Below, one piece after another: positions 43,330-55,800 of a stretch of DNA of 64,000 nt. Position 1 is the stretch's first letter; every line of letters begins with the position of its first letter. The translations under genes and the position numbers were made by a program. The stretch is taken from NCBI GenBank assembly GCA_025355645.1, contig JANXZG010000042.1, positions 62,001 through 126,000 of the forward strand, given 5' to 3'. Source of the stretch: Gammaproteobacteria bacterium (GTDB taxonomy: Bacteria > Pseudomonadota > Gammaproteobacteria > Steroidobacterales > Steroidobacteraceae). The notes below the pieces were generated by a model. That model was not told where the DNA came from. It searched no databases and was given only the letters and a program-made list of their open reading frames with translations.

Positions 43330-45212
43330 AGGTCGGTATCCGGTAGCAGATAAGCATCGAGGACCTTGCGGGCGATAGGCGCTGCTGCCGCCGCGCCGAA
43401 GCCGCCGTTTTCCACGAGCACGGAGATCGCGATCCGCGGCTCCTCGGCGGGCGCATACGCGATGAACCAGGCGTGATCACGCTTGCGCTCATCGGTAATC
43501 TTGGCTCGCGTGTTCTCGGTCTGCTTGATCGTGAACACCTGCGCCGTGCCGGTCTTGCCAGCAATCTTGTACTTGGCGCCGCGCCCCGCCATGAACGCCG
43601 TGCCCGTGGTGGTCGCCCCGAGCATCCCGTCGTAGATGACCGACCATTGATCTAGCGTGCCCAGATTGACCGGTGGCATGAAGGACGGATCGCGCGGCGC
43701 GATGACATCGGAGCCCGCCGCCCGGCTGGCCGTGACCAGCCGTGGAATCGCGTTGATCTGTCCGCGTTCGGCAAGTTCGGCGGCAAAGTGCGCTTGTTGC
43801 AGCGGCGTGACCGTGATCGGCCCCTGGCCGATGCCCATGCTGATGGTCTCGCCCGGAAACCACACCTGCTCGGCGACTCGCTTGAAATTGTGCCGCTTCC
43901 ATTCAGGCGATGCGTACAACCCGGCTTTTTCGCCGGGGATATCGATGCCGGTCAGCGCGCCATAGCCGAATGCCTTCATGAACTCGTCCATGCGGCCGAT
44001 GCCCATGCGCTCGGCGACCCGGTAGAAGTAGACATCGCATGATTTCGCGATCGCCTCGCGCATGTCGAGCGAGCCGTGCTTCTGATCATCCCGGTATTTG
44101 TTGCTGCTGCCGCGTAGCGTGAAAAAGCCCGGGCAGAACTCGGTCTGCTGCGGCGACATGATCCCGTAGACCTGTGCCGCCAATGCATACAGCGGCTTAA
44201 CCGTGGAGCCCGGCGGGTAAGCGCCGCGCAACGCCCGGTTCAGCAGTGGCTTGTCGATGTCATTTTGAAATTCGTTGTAGTGCTCGACCGTCAGACCCCG
44301 GACAAAGTCGTTGGGGTCAAATCCCGGGGTGCTGGCGAGCGCGATGATGTCGCCATTGCGCGGATCGAGCGCGACGATGGAGCCGCGCTTGCCGGCCAGC
44401 GCCTCCTCCGCGATCTTTTGCACGCGGATATCGAGTCCCAGTATCAGGTCGGTGCCTGCCACCGGGGGGCGCGATGAAAGCTGGGGCGCGTAGATTCCCT
44501 GCTTGGCGACCGGCCGGCCGGCCGCATTGACAAGGATCTCCTTGAAGCCCGGCTTGCCGTGTAGCTGGTGTTCGTAGGCGCCCTCGACGCCGACCTTGCC
44601 GATGAGGCTGGTCCCGGCATATTCGGCACTGTCAATCTGCTTCAAGTCCTCCTCGTTGATCGCGCTAACATAGCCTATGGCGTGCACCGCTATTTCCTTC
44701 AGCGGGTAGTAGCGCGCGAGCCTGGCGCGGATATCAATGCCAGAAAACTGCCAGCGATGCACCGCGAATAGCGCCATCTCATCATCGTTAAGCTGCAGCT
44801 TGATCGGGACATTCTCATAAACCTTGTGCAGCAGCACGGTGCGCCGGATATTCGGGATCTCGGCCGCGCGCAGCAAACCGATGGCGCCGAGCTGCGACAG
44901 CGCCGCATCCAGGGCCGGAATATCCCCTACGAGTTCGCGCACCAGTTCGATCTGATAAGACGGTCTGTTCTCGGCCAGCACCGCGCCATGACGATCGAGG
45001 ATCAGGCCACGGCTCGGCGGGATCGGGTCGGTGCGCACGCGGTTACCCTGCGATAGTTCCGCGTAGTACTGGTACCTCAGCACCTGCAGATAGAATAGGC
45101 GCCCGGCGACCGTCAGCAGCAATACCGCGACCAGCACGCCGGCGACGATGCTGCGGAACGTGAATATGCGCTGTTCCGCCCAGTGATCCTTGATGCGGAC
45201 GCGACTTACCAT
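43326..45212 (-). CDS. mrdA: Penicillin-binding protein 2
   Basis: A 628-residue transpeptidase of the elongasome. One N-terminal membrane helix (about 20-42), a dimerisation domain with RGLILDRHGAVLAENRPSY, and a transpeptidase domain with S-T-V-K in YPPGSTVKPLYALAA, SCD in AKSCDVYFYRVAERMG, and KTG in IAGKTGTAQVF. It crosslinks peptides in step with RodA. Gene order mreD, mrdA, rodA is the common gammaproteobacterial one. Confidence 0.95.
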   Translation of the reverse strand: MVSRVRIKDHWAEQRIFTFRSIVAGVLVAVLLLTVAGRLFYLQVLRYQYYAELSQGNRVRTDPIPPSRGLILDRHGAVLAENRPSYQIELVRELVGDIPALDAALSQLGAIGLLRAAEIPNIRRTVLLHKVYENVPIKLQLNDDEMALFAVHRWQFSGIDIRARLARYYPLKEIAVHAIGYVSAINEEDLKQIDSAEYAGTSLIGKVGVEGAYEHQLHGKPGFKEILVNAAGRPVAKQGIYAPQLSSRPPVAGTDLILGLDIRVQKIAEEALAGKRGSIVALDPRNGDIIALASTPGFDPNDFVRGLTVEHYNEFQNDIDKPLLNRALRGAYPPGSTVKPLYALAAQVYGIMSPQQTEFCPGFFTLRGSSNKYRDDQKHGSLDMREAIAKSCDVYFYRVAERMGIGRMDEFMKAFGYGALTGIDIPGEKAGLYASPEWKRHNFKRVAEQVWFPGETISMGIGQGPITVTPLQQAHFAAELAERGQINAIPRLVTASRAAGSDVIAPRDPSFMPPVNLGTLDQWSVIYDGMLGATTTGTAFMAGRGAKYKIAGKTGTAQVFTIKQTENTRAKITDERKRDHAWFIAYAPAEEPRIAISVLVENGGFGAAAAAPIARKVLDAYLLPDTDL

Positions 45213-45233
45213 GCGGATGCCTTCATGGGTCGC

Positions 45234-45710
45234 CTACCGGTCGTTCAGGCGGTTGAGGAGGCCCGCGAGTGCCGGCCATATTAATGCGCCGATGACCGGC
45301 GCGAACCAGCGACTTAAGAACGTCACCGGGTTGCCCGTGGCGCCGTCGATCCAGAACAGGATGAACTGATAGCCAGCAAGGAAGGCTAAGATCGTCAGTG
45401 ACTGGTGCAGCATGGAAAACACGCGCACCCGCAGGCGCACTTGAGTTGCCCACGCGGCCATCAGCGTCAGCGCGAAGGCGTGCTGGCCGAGCACGATCCC
45501 GTGCAGCACATCAAGCGCGAGGCCGGCGATGAACGCGAGCGCAAGCCCGCCCGTGCGCGGGGCGAGAATGGACCAGTACAAAACTACCAGCACAAGGAAA
45601 TCCGGACGCAGCACGTCGAGCGGATATGGCAGCGGGACGATCGCGAGTATTAGCGCCGCCAGCGCCGAGATGGTCATCGAAGTGCGCGGCAACTGATCCT
45701 CGCGCGTCAT
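45234..45710 (-). CDS. mreD: Rod shape-determining protein MreD
   Basis: A 158-residue inner-membrane protein with five or six helices. LRPDFLVLVVLYWSILAPRTGGLALAFIAGLALDVLHGIVLGQ is split across the typical MreD region (here cited as the stretch at residues 34-77), with the characteristic RPD and GLxxDxLxGxxLG pattern. Its start overlaps the mreC stop by four bases. Confidence 0.9.
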   Translation of the reverse strand: MTREDQLPRTSMTISALAALILAIVPLPYPLDVLRPDFLVLVVLYWSILAPRTGGLALAFIAGLALDVLHGIVLGQHAFALTLMAAWATQVRLRVRVFSMLHQSLTILAFLAGYQFILFWIDGATGNPVTFLSRWFAPVIGALIWPALAGLLNRLNDR

Positions 45711-46549
45711 TTGGCGGCGTCCACCCAGATGAACAGCAGCAGGCGCGAGCGATCAAGCGCTGCAGTGGGCTGCACGTCGACTTCCGCCAGCGAGGCGGCG
45801 GGGTCGCGCCGCACTTCGATGACCGTGCCGACCGGGTAGCCCGCCGGGAATACTCCGCCGAGCCCCGAGGTCACCAGCAGGTCGCCCTTCACGATGTCGG
45901 CCGCGGTCGACACATAAGGCAGCTTCAGGTGATTCGGATCGCCGCTGCCGAGCACCACGGTGCGCAGCCCGTTGCGATTGACCTGTGCCGGAATCGCGTG
46001 CGTCGCGTCGCTGATCAGGATGACTTCGCAGGTCAGCTCCGAGACCCGCGCTACCTGCCCGAATACGCCGCCCTCATCGAGCACCGCCTGCCCGACAAAG
46101 ACGCCGTCACGTGCGCCCTTGTCGACCATGACCCGTGCGCGAAAGGCATCAACATCGACGTTCATCACGTCGCCAACAATAAATTTGTGCGCGACGCCGG
46201 TGGTGTTTTCCCGCAGCCCCTGCAACTGGCGAACTTCCGTTTCCATCGCCTCGTAGCGCTGCAGCCTGAACCGGGCCATGCGCAATTCCTGTTCCAGCCT
46301 TGCCTTATCCGCGCGCAGCGCATCGCGGCTGCGAAAGCTCTCGTGCAGCCAGTCCCAGGCCTCGAACGGACTTGTGATCGCAACCTGCAGGGGATAGACA
46401 ACGACCGACAGGGCGCGGCGAATCCCGCTGAGCTGATCGTAGCGCTTGTCGAGGATCATCAGGCCAATGGCTAGCAGGCAGAACAGAATGCAGCGCAGCA
46501 GCAGGCCCGACTGGCGCCCGGAATTATCGGCGCTACGAAATGCGACCAT
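45707..46549 (-). CDS. mreC: Rod shape-determining protein MreC
   Basis: A 280-residue periplasmic protein anchored by one N-terminal helix (about 17-35), followed by a coiled coil (residues about 70-110, REALRADKARLEQELR-like heptads) and the beta-rich domain with VGQAVLDEGGVFGQVARV, VILISDATHAIPAQV and TSGLGGVFPAGYPVG. It connects MreB to the periplasmic synthases. It starts 27 bases after the mreB stop. Confidence 0.93.
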   Translation of the reverse strand: MVAFRSADNSGRQSGLLLRCILFCLLAIGLMILDKRYDQLSGIRRALSVVVYPLQVAITSPFEAWDWLHESFRSRDALRADKARLEQELRMARFRLQRYEAMETEVRQLQGLRENTTGVAHKFIVGDVMNVDVDAFRARVMVDKGARDGVFVGQAVLDEGGVFGQVARVSELTCEVILISDATHAIPAQVNRNGLRTVVLGSGDPNHLKLPYVSTAADIVKGDLLVTSGLGGVFPAGYPVGTVIEVRRDPAASLAEVDVQPTAALDRSRLLLFIWVDAAK

Positions 46550-46576
46550 GGCCGGGAAGAATCCTGGTCGCTTGCA

Positions 46577-47747
<1,171 letters not shown>

Positions 47748-48038
47748 ATGAGCCTCACCCGTCAAGAAGTCGAGAAGATCGCGCACCTGGCAAGACTGTC
47801 GATCACCGAGCAGGAAATGCCAGTCTACGTGACGAGCCTCTCGAGCATCGTTGCATTTGTCGATGAACTGTCCAGGGCCGATGTCGGCGCGGTTGCGCCG
47901 ATGGCTCATCCGCTCGTTGGCCAGAGCCAGCGGTTGCGGGCCGACGAGGTTGAGGACACCGATCGGCACGAGAAGTACCAGGCGAATGCACCGCAGGTCC
48001 AGTCGGGCTTGTATGTCGTGCCGCGCGTGATTGAATAG
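47748..48038 (+). CDS. gatC: Asp/Glu-tRNA amidotransferase subunit C
   Basis: A 96-residue protein with [21 protein letters not shown] and the C-terminal LRADEV...[17 protein letters not shown], standard for GatC, which links and stabilises GatA and GatB. ATG 47748 is the fold-consistent start; an in-frame extension to 47613 runs into the divergent mreB leader. Confidence 0.95.
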   Translation: MSLTRQEVEKIAHLARLSITEQEMPVYVTSLSSIVAFVDELSRADVGAVAPMAHPLVGQSQRLRADEVEDTDRHEKYQANAPQVQSGLYVVPRVIE

Positions 48039-48057
48039 GACTGTTACGGCAGACACG

Positions 48058-49515
48058 ATGCTTCACAATCTCTTCATCGGCGAGCAGGCCGATCTACTGG
48101 CACGGCGGCAGTTATCAAGCGTCGAACTGACGCAGCACTACCTCGACCGAATCGCGCGATTCAACCCGCAGCTCAATGCGCTGATCACGCTGACGGCGCA
48201 GAGGGCCCTGGGCGAGGCGGCCGCCGCTGACCGACGTCGTAGCGCCGGGGAAAACTCGCCATTGCTCGGCATCCCCCTCATTCATAAAGACATTTTCTGC
48301 ACCGATGGGGTGCGGACCAGCTGCGGCTCGCGCATGCTCGATAATTTCGTGGCGCCTTACAACGCGACTGTCGTCGAACGGCTACAGGGGGCCGGTGGCG
48401 TCACGCTGGCCAAGGCGAACATGGATGAGTTCGCGATGGGCTCCTCGAATGAGACCAGCTATTACGGACCCGTCAGGAATCCCTGGGACACCACGCGGGT
48501 ACCCGGCGGCTCATCGGGTGGATCAGCAGTCGTCACCGCGGCGCGGCTTGCTGCCTACGCAACGGGCACCGACACCGGGGGTTCAATACGCCAGCCGGCG
48601 GCACTGACGGGTGTCACGGGGCTCAAGCCGACCTACGGGCGCGTATCGCGTTTCGGCATGATCGCGTTTGCCTCGAGCCTCGATCAGGCCGGTGTTTTTA
48701 CGCGTTCCGCTGCGGATGCCGCCCTGGTGCTGCAAGTCATGGCCGGATTCGATCCGAAGGATTCGACCAGCGTCGACCAGCCCGTACCCGATTATCATGC
48801 TGCATTGCAGATGCCCGTAAAAGGGCTCAAAATCGGGCTTCTGAAGGAGTTCTTCGACGGCTTGGAGCCGAAGGCCGCGGCCCTGATCCAAGATGCGCTC
48901 GCGCTGTATCGCAAGCTGGGGGCCGAGACCGTGGAAGTGAGCTTACCGAGCCTGCCGCTCTCGGTGCCCACCTACTATGTGGTCGCCCCGGCGGAATGCT
49001 CCTCAAACCTGTCCCGATTCGACGGAGTGCGTTTCGGCTATCGCTGCGCGGCGCCCAAGGATTTAATGGACCTGTACAAGCGCTCGCGAGGCGAGGGGTT
49101 CGGAGCCGAGGTCAAGCGGCGCATCATGACTGGCACCTACGTGCTCTCGGCAGGCTACTTTGACGCCTATTACCTGAAGGCGCAGAAGGCGCGCCAGAAG
49201 ATTGCCGATGATTTTAAGGCTGCCTTCACCCAGGTCGACCTGGTCATCGGGCCCACGACGCCGACGCCGGCGTTTGCCATCGGCGCGAAAATCGATGATC
49301 CAGTGACGATGTACCTGAACGACATCTACACCATTGGTGCGAACCTCGCCGGCCTCCCGGGGATATCGGTGCCCTGCGGTTACGTTGATTCATTGCCGAT
49401 GGGCCTGCAGCTGATAGGGCCGCATTTCTCGGAAGGGCGGCTGCTCAACGCCGCCCATCATTACCAGCTCCAGACTGACTGGCATCGTCACATTCCGCGG
49501 GGCTATGAGTCGTGA
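48058..49515 (+). CDS. gatA: Asp/Glu-tRNA amidotransferase subunit A
   Basis: A 485-residue amidase. The catalytic Ser-cisSer-Lys triad is visible: K in LIHKDIFC, Ser in GSSGGSAV and the nucleophile in [13 protein letters not shown]. It frees ammonia from glutamine for GatB. ATG 48058 is chosen; TTG 48031 would overlap gatC. Its stop overlaps the GTG of gatB. Confidence 0.96.
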   Translation: MLHNLFIGEQADLLARRQLSSVELTQHYLDRIARFNPQLNALITLTAQRALGEAAAADRRRSAGENSPLLGIPLIHKDIFCTDGVRTSCGSRMLDNFVAPYNATVVERLQGAGGVTLAKANMDEFAMGSSNETSYYGPVRNPWDTTRVPGGSSGGSAVVTAARLAAYATGTDTGGSIRQPAALTGVTGLKPTYGRVSRFGMIAFASSLDQAGVFTRSAADAALVLQVMAGFDPKDSTSVDQPVPDYHAALQMPVKGLKIGLLKEFFDGLEPKAAALIQDALALYRKLGAETVEVSLPSLPLSVPTYYVVAPAECSSNLSRFDGVRFGYRCAAPKDLMDLYKRSRGEGFGAEVKRRIMTGTYVLSAGYFDAYYLKAQKARQKIADDFKAAFTQVDLVIGPTTPTPAFAIGAKIDDPVTMYLNDIYTIGANLAGLPGISVPCGYVDSLPMGLQLIGPHFSEGRLLNAAHHYQLQTDWHRHIPRGYES

Positions 49516-50960
49516 CGCACTGGGAAACCGTCATCGGGCTTGAGATCCACGCGCAGCTCGCGACGCGCTCGAAGATTTTTTCGGGCGCGGCAACCGCGTA
49601 TGGAGCGCCCCCGAACACGCAGGCAAACCTCGTGGACCTCGGCTATCCGGGCGTGTTGCCGGTGCTGAATGCCGAGGCGGTGCGCATGGCTGTCAAGTTC
49701 GGCCTGAGCATCGGTGCGGTCGTGGCGCCGCGCTCGGTGTTCGCGCGCAAGAATTATTTCTATCCGGACCTACCCAAGGGCTACCAGATCAGCCAGTACG
49801 AGCTGCCCATCGTGCAGCGCGGTTCGATCGGAATTCTGCTCGAGGATGGCGTGGCGAAGACGGTCGGAATCACCCGTGCGCACCTTGAGGAGGATGCTGG
49901 AAAATCCCTGCATGAAGGACTCGCGAATGCCAGCGGGATCGATCTGAACAGGGCCGGCACGCCGCTGCTCGAGATCGTGTCCGAGCCGGACATGCGCTCC
50001 GCCAAGGAAGCGGTCGCGTACATGAAAAAGATCCACACCCTAGTTCGCTACCTGGAGATCTGCGATGGCAACATGCAGGAAGGCTCGTTCCGTTGCGATG
50101 CGAACGTGTCGGTGCGGGTGCGTGGCGCCGAAAAACTTGGCACACGGGCGGAAATCAAGAACCTGAATTCGTTTCGCTTTGTCGAGAAGGCGATTCACTA
50201 CGAGGTCGCCCGGCAGATCGACATCCTTGAGAGCGGCGGCAAGGTCGTGCAAGAGACGCGCCTGTATGACTCGGACAAGAATGAGACGCGCCCGATGCGC
50301 TCCAAAGAGGAAGCCAACGACTACCGCTACTTCCCGGACCCGGATTTGTTGCCGCTCGATATAGGTCCAGCATTCATTGCCGAAGTACGCTCGACGCTGC
50401 CGGAGCTGCCGGATCAGAAGGCCGCGCGCTTTGCGCAGGACTTCGGCCTGTCGGCCTATGATGCAGGCGTGCTGTGTGCAAGCCGCGAGCTCGGCGCGTA
50501 TTTCGAGGCGGTCGTCGGGCGTGCTGGCGCAGCGCACGCAAAGCTCGCCGCTAACTGGGTCATGGGTGAACTCTCGAGCGCGCTGAACCACGATTCCCTG
50601 GATATCGACAGATCGAAGGTGTCGGCCCAGGGCCTTGCGGGCTTGCTCGCGCGCATCATCGATAACACCATTTCCGGCAAGATCGCCAAGGATGTATTCG
50701 AGGCGATGTGGTCCGAAGGGGGCGAGGCGGACATGATCATTACCGCCAAGGGCCTGACGCAGATCACCGATGCGGGGGCGATCGAGCGAGCTATCGATGC
50801 GGTCATTGCCGCGAATCCGAAGCAGCTCGCCGACTATCGCGGCGGCAAGGACAAGCTGTTCGGATTCTTCGTGGGCCAGGTCATGAAGGCCACTCAGGGG
50901 AAGGCGAACCCGGCACAGCTGAACGATCTGCTGAAGGCCAGGCTCAGCGGCGGACCTTAA
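49512..50960 (+). CDS. gatB: Asp/Glu-tRNA amidotransferase subunit B
   Basis: A 482-residue protein with [36 protein letters not shown] and [15 protein letters not shown] in the kinase-like cradle, and the C-terminal YqeY-like tail ending in LNDLLKARL that touches tRNA. It phosphorylates and amidates misacylated Asp-tRNA(Asn) or Glu-tRNA(Gln). Starts with GTG 49512 within the gatA stop (GTGA). A complete gatCAB implies that AsnRS or GlnRS may be absent or that both routes exist. Confidence 0.96.
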   Translation: MTHWETVIGLEIHAQLATRSKIFSGAATAYGAPPNTQANLVDLGYPGVLPVLNAEAVRMAVKFGLSIGAVVAPRSVFARKNYFYPDLPKGYQISQYELPIVQRGSIGILLEDGVAKTVGITRAHLEEDAGKSLHEGLANASGIDLNRAGTPLLEIVSEPDMRSAKEAVAYMKKIHTLVRYLEICDGNMQEGSFRCDANVSVRVRGAEKLGTRAEIKNLNSFRFVEKAIHYEVARQIDILESGGKVVQETRLYDSDKNETRPMRSKEEANDYRYFPDPDLLPLDIGPAFIAEVRSTLPELPDQKAARFAQDFGLSAYDAGVLCASRELGAYFEAVVGRAGAAHAKLAANWVMGELSSALNHDSLDIDRSKVSAQGLAGLLARIIDNTISGKIAKDVFEAMWSEGGEADMIITAKGLTQITDAGAIERAIDAVIAANPKQLADYRGGKDKLFGFFVGQVMKATQGKANPAQLNDLLKARLSGGP

Positions 50961-50965
50961 GACGC

Positions 50966-51850
50966 ATGCACGATCAGGATTGCCTGCACAGGTTCGTCTT
51001 CGAGGGACTGCCCATTCGGGGCCACCTCGTGCACCTGGATGCATCCTGGCGAGCACTGATAGAACACCGCCAGTACCCACCAGTGATTCGCGACATGCTG
51101 GGTCAGGCCGTTTCTGCCTCCCTGCTGTTGGCAGCCACCATCAAGTTCGAGGGCGTACTTTCCCTGCAGCTACAAGGCGATGGCCCCGTACATCTGATGC
51201 TGGCACAGAGCACAAGCGGGCTCGGCGTGCGTGCATTGGCGCGCTATCGCGAGCCGGGTGCCGAGGCGGTTGCTGGGTCGGCCATGTTCGGCGCGGGGAA
51301 TCTGACGGTTACGCTGGAAAATGATGACTTGAGCCAGCGCTACCAGGGGATCGTGCCGATCAGCGGCGATCGACTGGCCGAATCCCTGCAGCTGTACTTC
51401 GAGAACTCGGAGCAGTTGCCTACGCGACTATGGCTGCACGCGGACGAGTACGGCGCCTCCGGAATGCTGTTGCAGCGACTGCCACAAGAGGACGGCCCCG
51501 CGGTCGGCGATGCCTGGCGTCGGGTACAGCTGCTCGGCGATACATTGAGCGCGGCTGAACTGAGCCACTTGGCGGATACCGACATCCTGCACCGCTTGTT
51601 CAACGAGGATGATGTGCGCCTGTTCGAGCCGGAGCCGGTGTTTTTCCGCTGCCGGTGCTCGCGCGAGCGGGTCGCCGGCATGCTGCGCGCGCTCGGGGAG
51701 CAGGAGAGCCGATCGGTGCTCAGGGAGCGCGGCGAGATGGAAGTCCGGTGCGACTTTTGCAACAGGGCCTACCGCTTCGATGCGGTCGATGTGGAGCAGA
51801 TTTTTGCACCCCCCGGCGCCACGGCGGCCGGCGCAGGCTCCGTGCACTAA
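50966..51850 (+). CDS. hslO: Redox-regulated chaperone Hsp33
   Basis: A 294-residue protein. The redox switch is the zinc site CRC (in FFRCRCSRERV) and CDFC (in VRCDFCNRAYRF) near the C-terminus. N-terminal parts LLLAATIKFEGVLSLQLQG and GIVPISGDRLAESLQLYFENSEQLPT are typical. Oxidation releases zinc and activates holding of unfolded proteins. ATG 50966 lies five bases after gatB; a longer in-frame reading inside gatB is spurious. Confidence 0.95.
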   Translation: MHDQDCLHRFVFEGLPIRGHLVHLDASWRALIEHRQYPPVIRDMLGQAVSASLLLAATIKFEGVLSLQLQGDGPVHLMLAQSTSGLGVRALARYREPGAEAVAGSAMFGAGNLTVTLENDDLSQRYQGIVPISGDRLAESLQLYFENSEQLPTRLWLHADEYGASGMLLQRLPQEDGPAVGDAWRRVQLLGDTLSAAELSHLADTDILHRLFNEDDVRLFEPEPVFFRCRCSRERVAGMLRALGEQESRSVLRERGEMEVRCDFCNRAYRFDAVDVEQIFAPPGATAAGAGSVH

Positions 51851-51933
51851 TTTCCCAAGGACAGTAACTTACGCAACCTTGCGGTGTTCTGGACCCCAAG
51901 GCCGTTAATTTTGACGAAGCGAGGAGCTTTTTA

Positions 51934-52815
51934 ATGACTTTGAAGATCACCGGGCTTTCAAAAACCTACCCCAACGGGGTCCAGGCGCTCAAGAATCTCT
52001 CGCTGACGATCGGCAACAACATGTTCGGCCTGCTGGGGCCGAATGGCGCGGGCAAAAGCTCGCTGATGCGCACCATTGCGACGCTGCAGGAAGCGGATGC
52101 CGGTACGATCGACCTCGACGGCCTCAATGTGCTGACGCAAAAAGATGAGGTGCGCAAGGTCCTGGGCTACCTGCCGCAGGAATTCGGCGTCTACCCGAAG
52201 CTTTCCGCGCTCGACATGCTGAATCACCTCGCCGTGCTCAAGGGCATTACGGCGGCGGGTGAGCGCAAATCCATGGTTGAGGCGCTGCTGCAGCAGACGA
52301 ACCTGTGGGAGGTGCGCAAGAAGGCCCTGTCGACCTTCTCCGGCGGTATGAAGCAGCGCTTCGGCATTGCCCAGGCGCTGCTCGCGAACCCGAAGCTGAT
52401 CATCGTCGATGAACCCACCGCAGGTCTTGATCCCACCGAACGCCGGCGGTTCCTGAACCTGCTGGCCTCTATTGGCCGTGACGTCACCGTGATCCTGTCG
52501 ACGCATATCGTGGATGACGTGCGCGAGCTGTGCGCACGCATGGCGATCATCGCTGCGGGCCAGGTGCTGCTGGAAGGCGCTCCGGGTGAGGCACTGCGCG
52601 TGCTCGATGGGCAGATCTGGTCTCGCATCGTCAAGACCGATGATGAAATGTGCTCACTGGAATCGAGCCTGCGTGTGCTGAGCTCTCACCTGGTGGAGGG
52701 GCAGCACGAGATCCGCGTGTTCGCCCCGAGCGCCCCGGGCCCCGGATTCCTGCCGGTGCCCTCGAGCCTGGAGGATGTCTACTTCCAGCGCCTGTCACAG
52801 CAGCAGCAGGCTTAA
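51934..52815 (+). CDS. ABC transporter ATP-binding protein
   Basis: A 293-residue ATPase of the ABC-2 export type. Walker A GPNGAGKSS, Q-loop LPQEFGVYP, signature STFSGGMKQRFG, Walker B LIIVDEPTAGLDP and H-loop LSTHIVDD. GAGGAG precedes the start by about nine bases. The following gene, four bases on, encodes its permease fused to a peptidase domain, so the two form one transporter complex. Substrate unknown. Confidence 0.9.
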   Translation: MTLKITGLSKTYPNGVQALKNLSLTIGNNMFGLLGPNGAGKSSLMRTIATLQEADAGTIDLDGLNVLTQKDEVRKVLGYLPQEFGVYPKLSALDMLNHLAVLKGITAAGERKSMVEALLQQTNLWEVRKKALSTFSGGMKQRFGIAQALLANPKLIIVDEPTAGLDPTERRRFLNLLASIGRDVTVILSTHIVDDVRELCARMAIIAAGQVLLEGAPGEALRVLDGQIWSRIVKTDDEMCSLESSLRVLSSHLVEGQHEIRVFAPSAPGPGFLPVPSSLEDVYFQRLSQQQQA

Positions 52816-52819
52816 GGCC

Positions 52820-55800
52820 ATGTTCCTAGAATTCTTCACCTTCGAGATGCGCTTCAGGCTCAAGAGTCTCTCGACGTATGTTTATTTCCTAATGTGGACC
52901 CTGTATTCCTTCCTGACCGTGGCCTCCGAGAGCTTTGGCATCATTGGCTTCCAGAACGGCAAACTGCTGCTGAACGGTCCCTACGCGAATACCATCAATG
53001 CTTCCTATGCGGCGACTTTCGGGATCATCGTGATTGCCGCGATCTTCGGCACGTCCGTACTGCGTGATTTCCAGCGTGACACCTACCAGATCCTGTTCAC
53101 CAAGCCGATCTCGAAATTTGCCTACCTGGGCGGACGCTGGGCCGGCTCCTTTGTCACCTGCGTCGGCGTATTCGCCGGCGTGATGCTCGGTGCATGGCTC
53201 GGGACGTTCGCGCCCTGGGCGGATCATGCCCGCATTGGCCCGAATCACCTCTGGTGGTACCTGCAGCCGTTCCTGTCGATCGTCGTCGTGCAGATCTTCT
53301 TCCTCGGCACCCTGTTCTTCGCCGTGGGTGCGCTGACGCGCCGGATCTTCATCGTGTATCTGCAGGGTGCGGCGGTGTTCATGGTGTATGTCATCGGCAT
53401 CACGGTCTTTATCGCAACCCGCTCGCTCGAGCATTTCTGGTCGGGCGTCCTGGATCCGGTGGGGCTGTTGCTGATCAATGTCCTGACCCGCTACTGGAGC
53501 GTGGCAGAGAAAAACACCTTGCTCCTGTCGTTCGATTTTTCCGGCTACTCACCGGGTGTCTTTCTTTATAACCGGCTGCTGTGGTCGGGCGTTGGGCTCG
53601 CGTTGTTCGGCGCCCTGTGGGCGTGGTTCCCGATGTCGGTTGAGTCGCTGACACAGCGCCTGCAGGGTAAGCGCGCGGCGCGTGCGCAACTGCAATCCGC
53701 GGATCAGGAAGGCGCCCGCCGCCCTGCGTCGCTTGCACCGGTGCGCCTGCCGGCCGTGCACCAGGTCTTCGGGCCCCGCACCTCGCTCGTGCAGTACTGG
53801 TCGCTCACCAGCCTGCGTATACGCCTGATTTTCAGGGAAATCCCGTTCTGGGCCATTGCCGCCATCCTGGTCGCATTTTCGGTCAACAACGGCTATTTCG
53901 CCGGTCACTTCAGTGGTGCTGACGTATGGCCCGTGACCTACCTGATGGTGCAGAGCGTCGAGGGCTCGGCGATGCTGTTCCTGCTGATCGTGGCGGGCCT
54001 GTATGCGGCGGAACTGATCTGGCGGGAGCGCGATAACCGCTTCGATGGCATCCATGATGCACTGCCGATGGGCGAGAGCATCGACTGGCTCTCGAAGCTC
54101 ACCGCGATCGCCGCGGTCGAAGCCGTGCTGCTCGCGCTCACCATGCTGGTCGGCATGATGATGCAGACTATCCTGGGCTATACGCATTTTGAAGTCCTGC
54201 AGTACCTGCAGGAGCTGTACCTGGTGACGTTCCCGCAGGTCATGGGATGCGCCATGTTTGCGATGTTTGTGCAGACCCTGGTGCCTAACAAATTCATCGG
54301 GCACGGCATCGTCATCGGCGTGTGGGTGCTGCAGCCGGTCGTATTCAATTTTGGCTGGGAGAGCAGCCTGATCTGGCCAGGCGCCGTGCCGGCCTACATT
54401 TATTCCGACATGAACGGCTACGGTCATTACGTGCCGGCATTGCTCTGGTCGCTGACCTATTGGACCGCGGCGTTCGCCCTGCTCGGCGTCGTCTCCATCG
54501 CCTTCGCCCGTCGCGGGGCGGAGGATTCGTTCCGTGGCCGCGCGCGCCTCGCCTGGCGACGCTTCCCGCCGCTCGCGCCGGCCGCCGGGCTGCTGCTGCT
54601 GGCCACCGCCGGCGCGGGGGGCTGGTACTACTACAATGCCCACGTCCGCAACGACTTTCTGACCAGCGAGGATCTGCGCCATATACGAGCGGAGTACGAG
54701 CGGAATTTCAAGAAGTACGAGATGCTGGCGCAGCCCAAGGTGACTGCGGTCGATGCCTCGATCGATATTTTTCCCGCGACGCGCTCCTTCCGGGGGACTG
54801 GCACGTTCACTTTGCAGAACAAGACCGCGACGCCTATACCGGCGATCCATCTGAGCGATGCGTTCCAGACAGTCACCAACCTGAAGTTTGACCGGCCGAG
54901 TCACCTGTCAATGCGCAGTACCCGCGGGGATTACCTGATCTACACGCTGGATACGCCGCTCGCGCCGGGAAAGACCGTGACGATGAGCTTCGATCTTGCG
55001 CACCAGTCAATTGGGTTCAAGGACGGCAGGGAGCTGGCGCAGTTCGCGAAGAATGGCACCTTCTTCGATACCGACTTCTTTCCCAATATCGGCTACCAGA
55101 AGACGGCCGAGCTTGACGATCCACGGCGCCGGCGCGAGGAGCACCTGCCGGAGCTTCTGGACATGGCGCCACGCGGCGATCCGGTGCATTCGCACCTGAA
55201 TCTCTTTACGCCCAATTCGGACTGGATCAGCTATCACACGATCGTCAGCACCGACGATGACCAGATCGCAATCGCGCCCGGCTATCCGCAGCGTGACTGG
55301 CATAGGGACGGCCGGCATTACTTCGAGTACGACATGGGGGATGTCCACACGGCGGACTTCTTTGCCTATTTGTCGGGCCGCTACAAGGTGCGCCGCGAAG
55401 TCTATGCGGGGGTGGCGGGACCCATCAACCTCGAGGTGTATTACGACCCGGCGCACGAATTCAACGTCGACGCCATGCTAAAGGCCTCGCGCGCCGGGCT
55501 TGATTATTACGAAAAGAATTTCAGTCCCTTCCAATTCAGCCAGTACCGCATCATGGAATTCCCGCGTTACCGCACCTTTGCGCAGTCCTTCCCGAACACG
55601 GTGCCGTATTCCGAGGCGATCGGCTTCATTGCGCGGCAGAAAGACCCCAATGATCTGGACATCACGGCCTTCGTGACTGCGCATGAGCTTGCCCATCAGT
55701 GGTGGGGTCACCAGCTGATCGGCGGCGACGTGCAGGGATCGAACATGATGAGCGAGACGCTGGCGGAGTACTCCGCGTACATGGTGATGCAGAACCTGCA

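Noticed and set aside
53549..54904. 451-codon open frame on the minus strand inside the ABC/peptidase gene
   Set aside because: Its histidine/arginine/glutamine-rich translation is typical of an antisense shadow; the sense strand encodes clear membrane helices.
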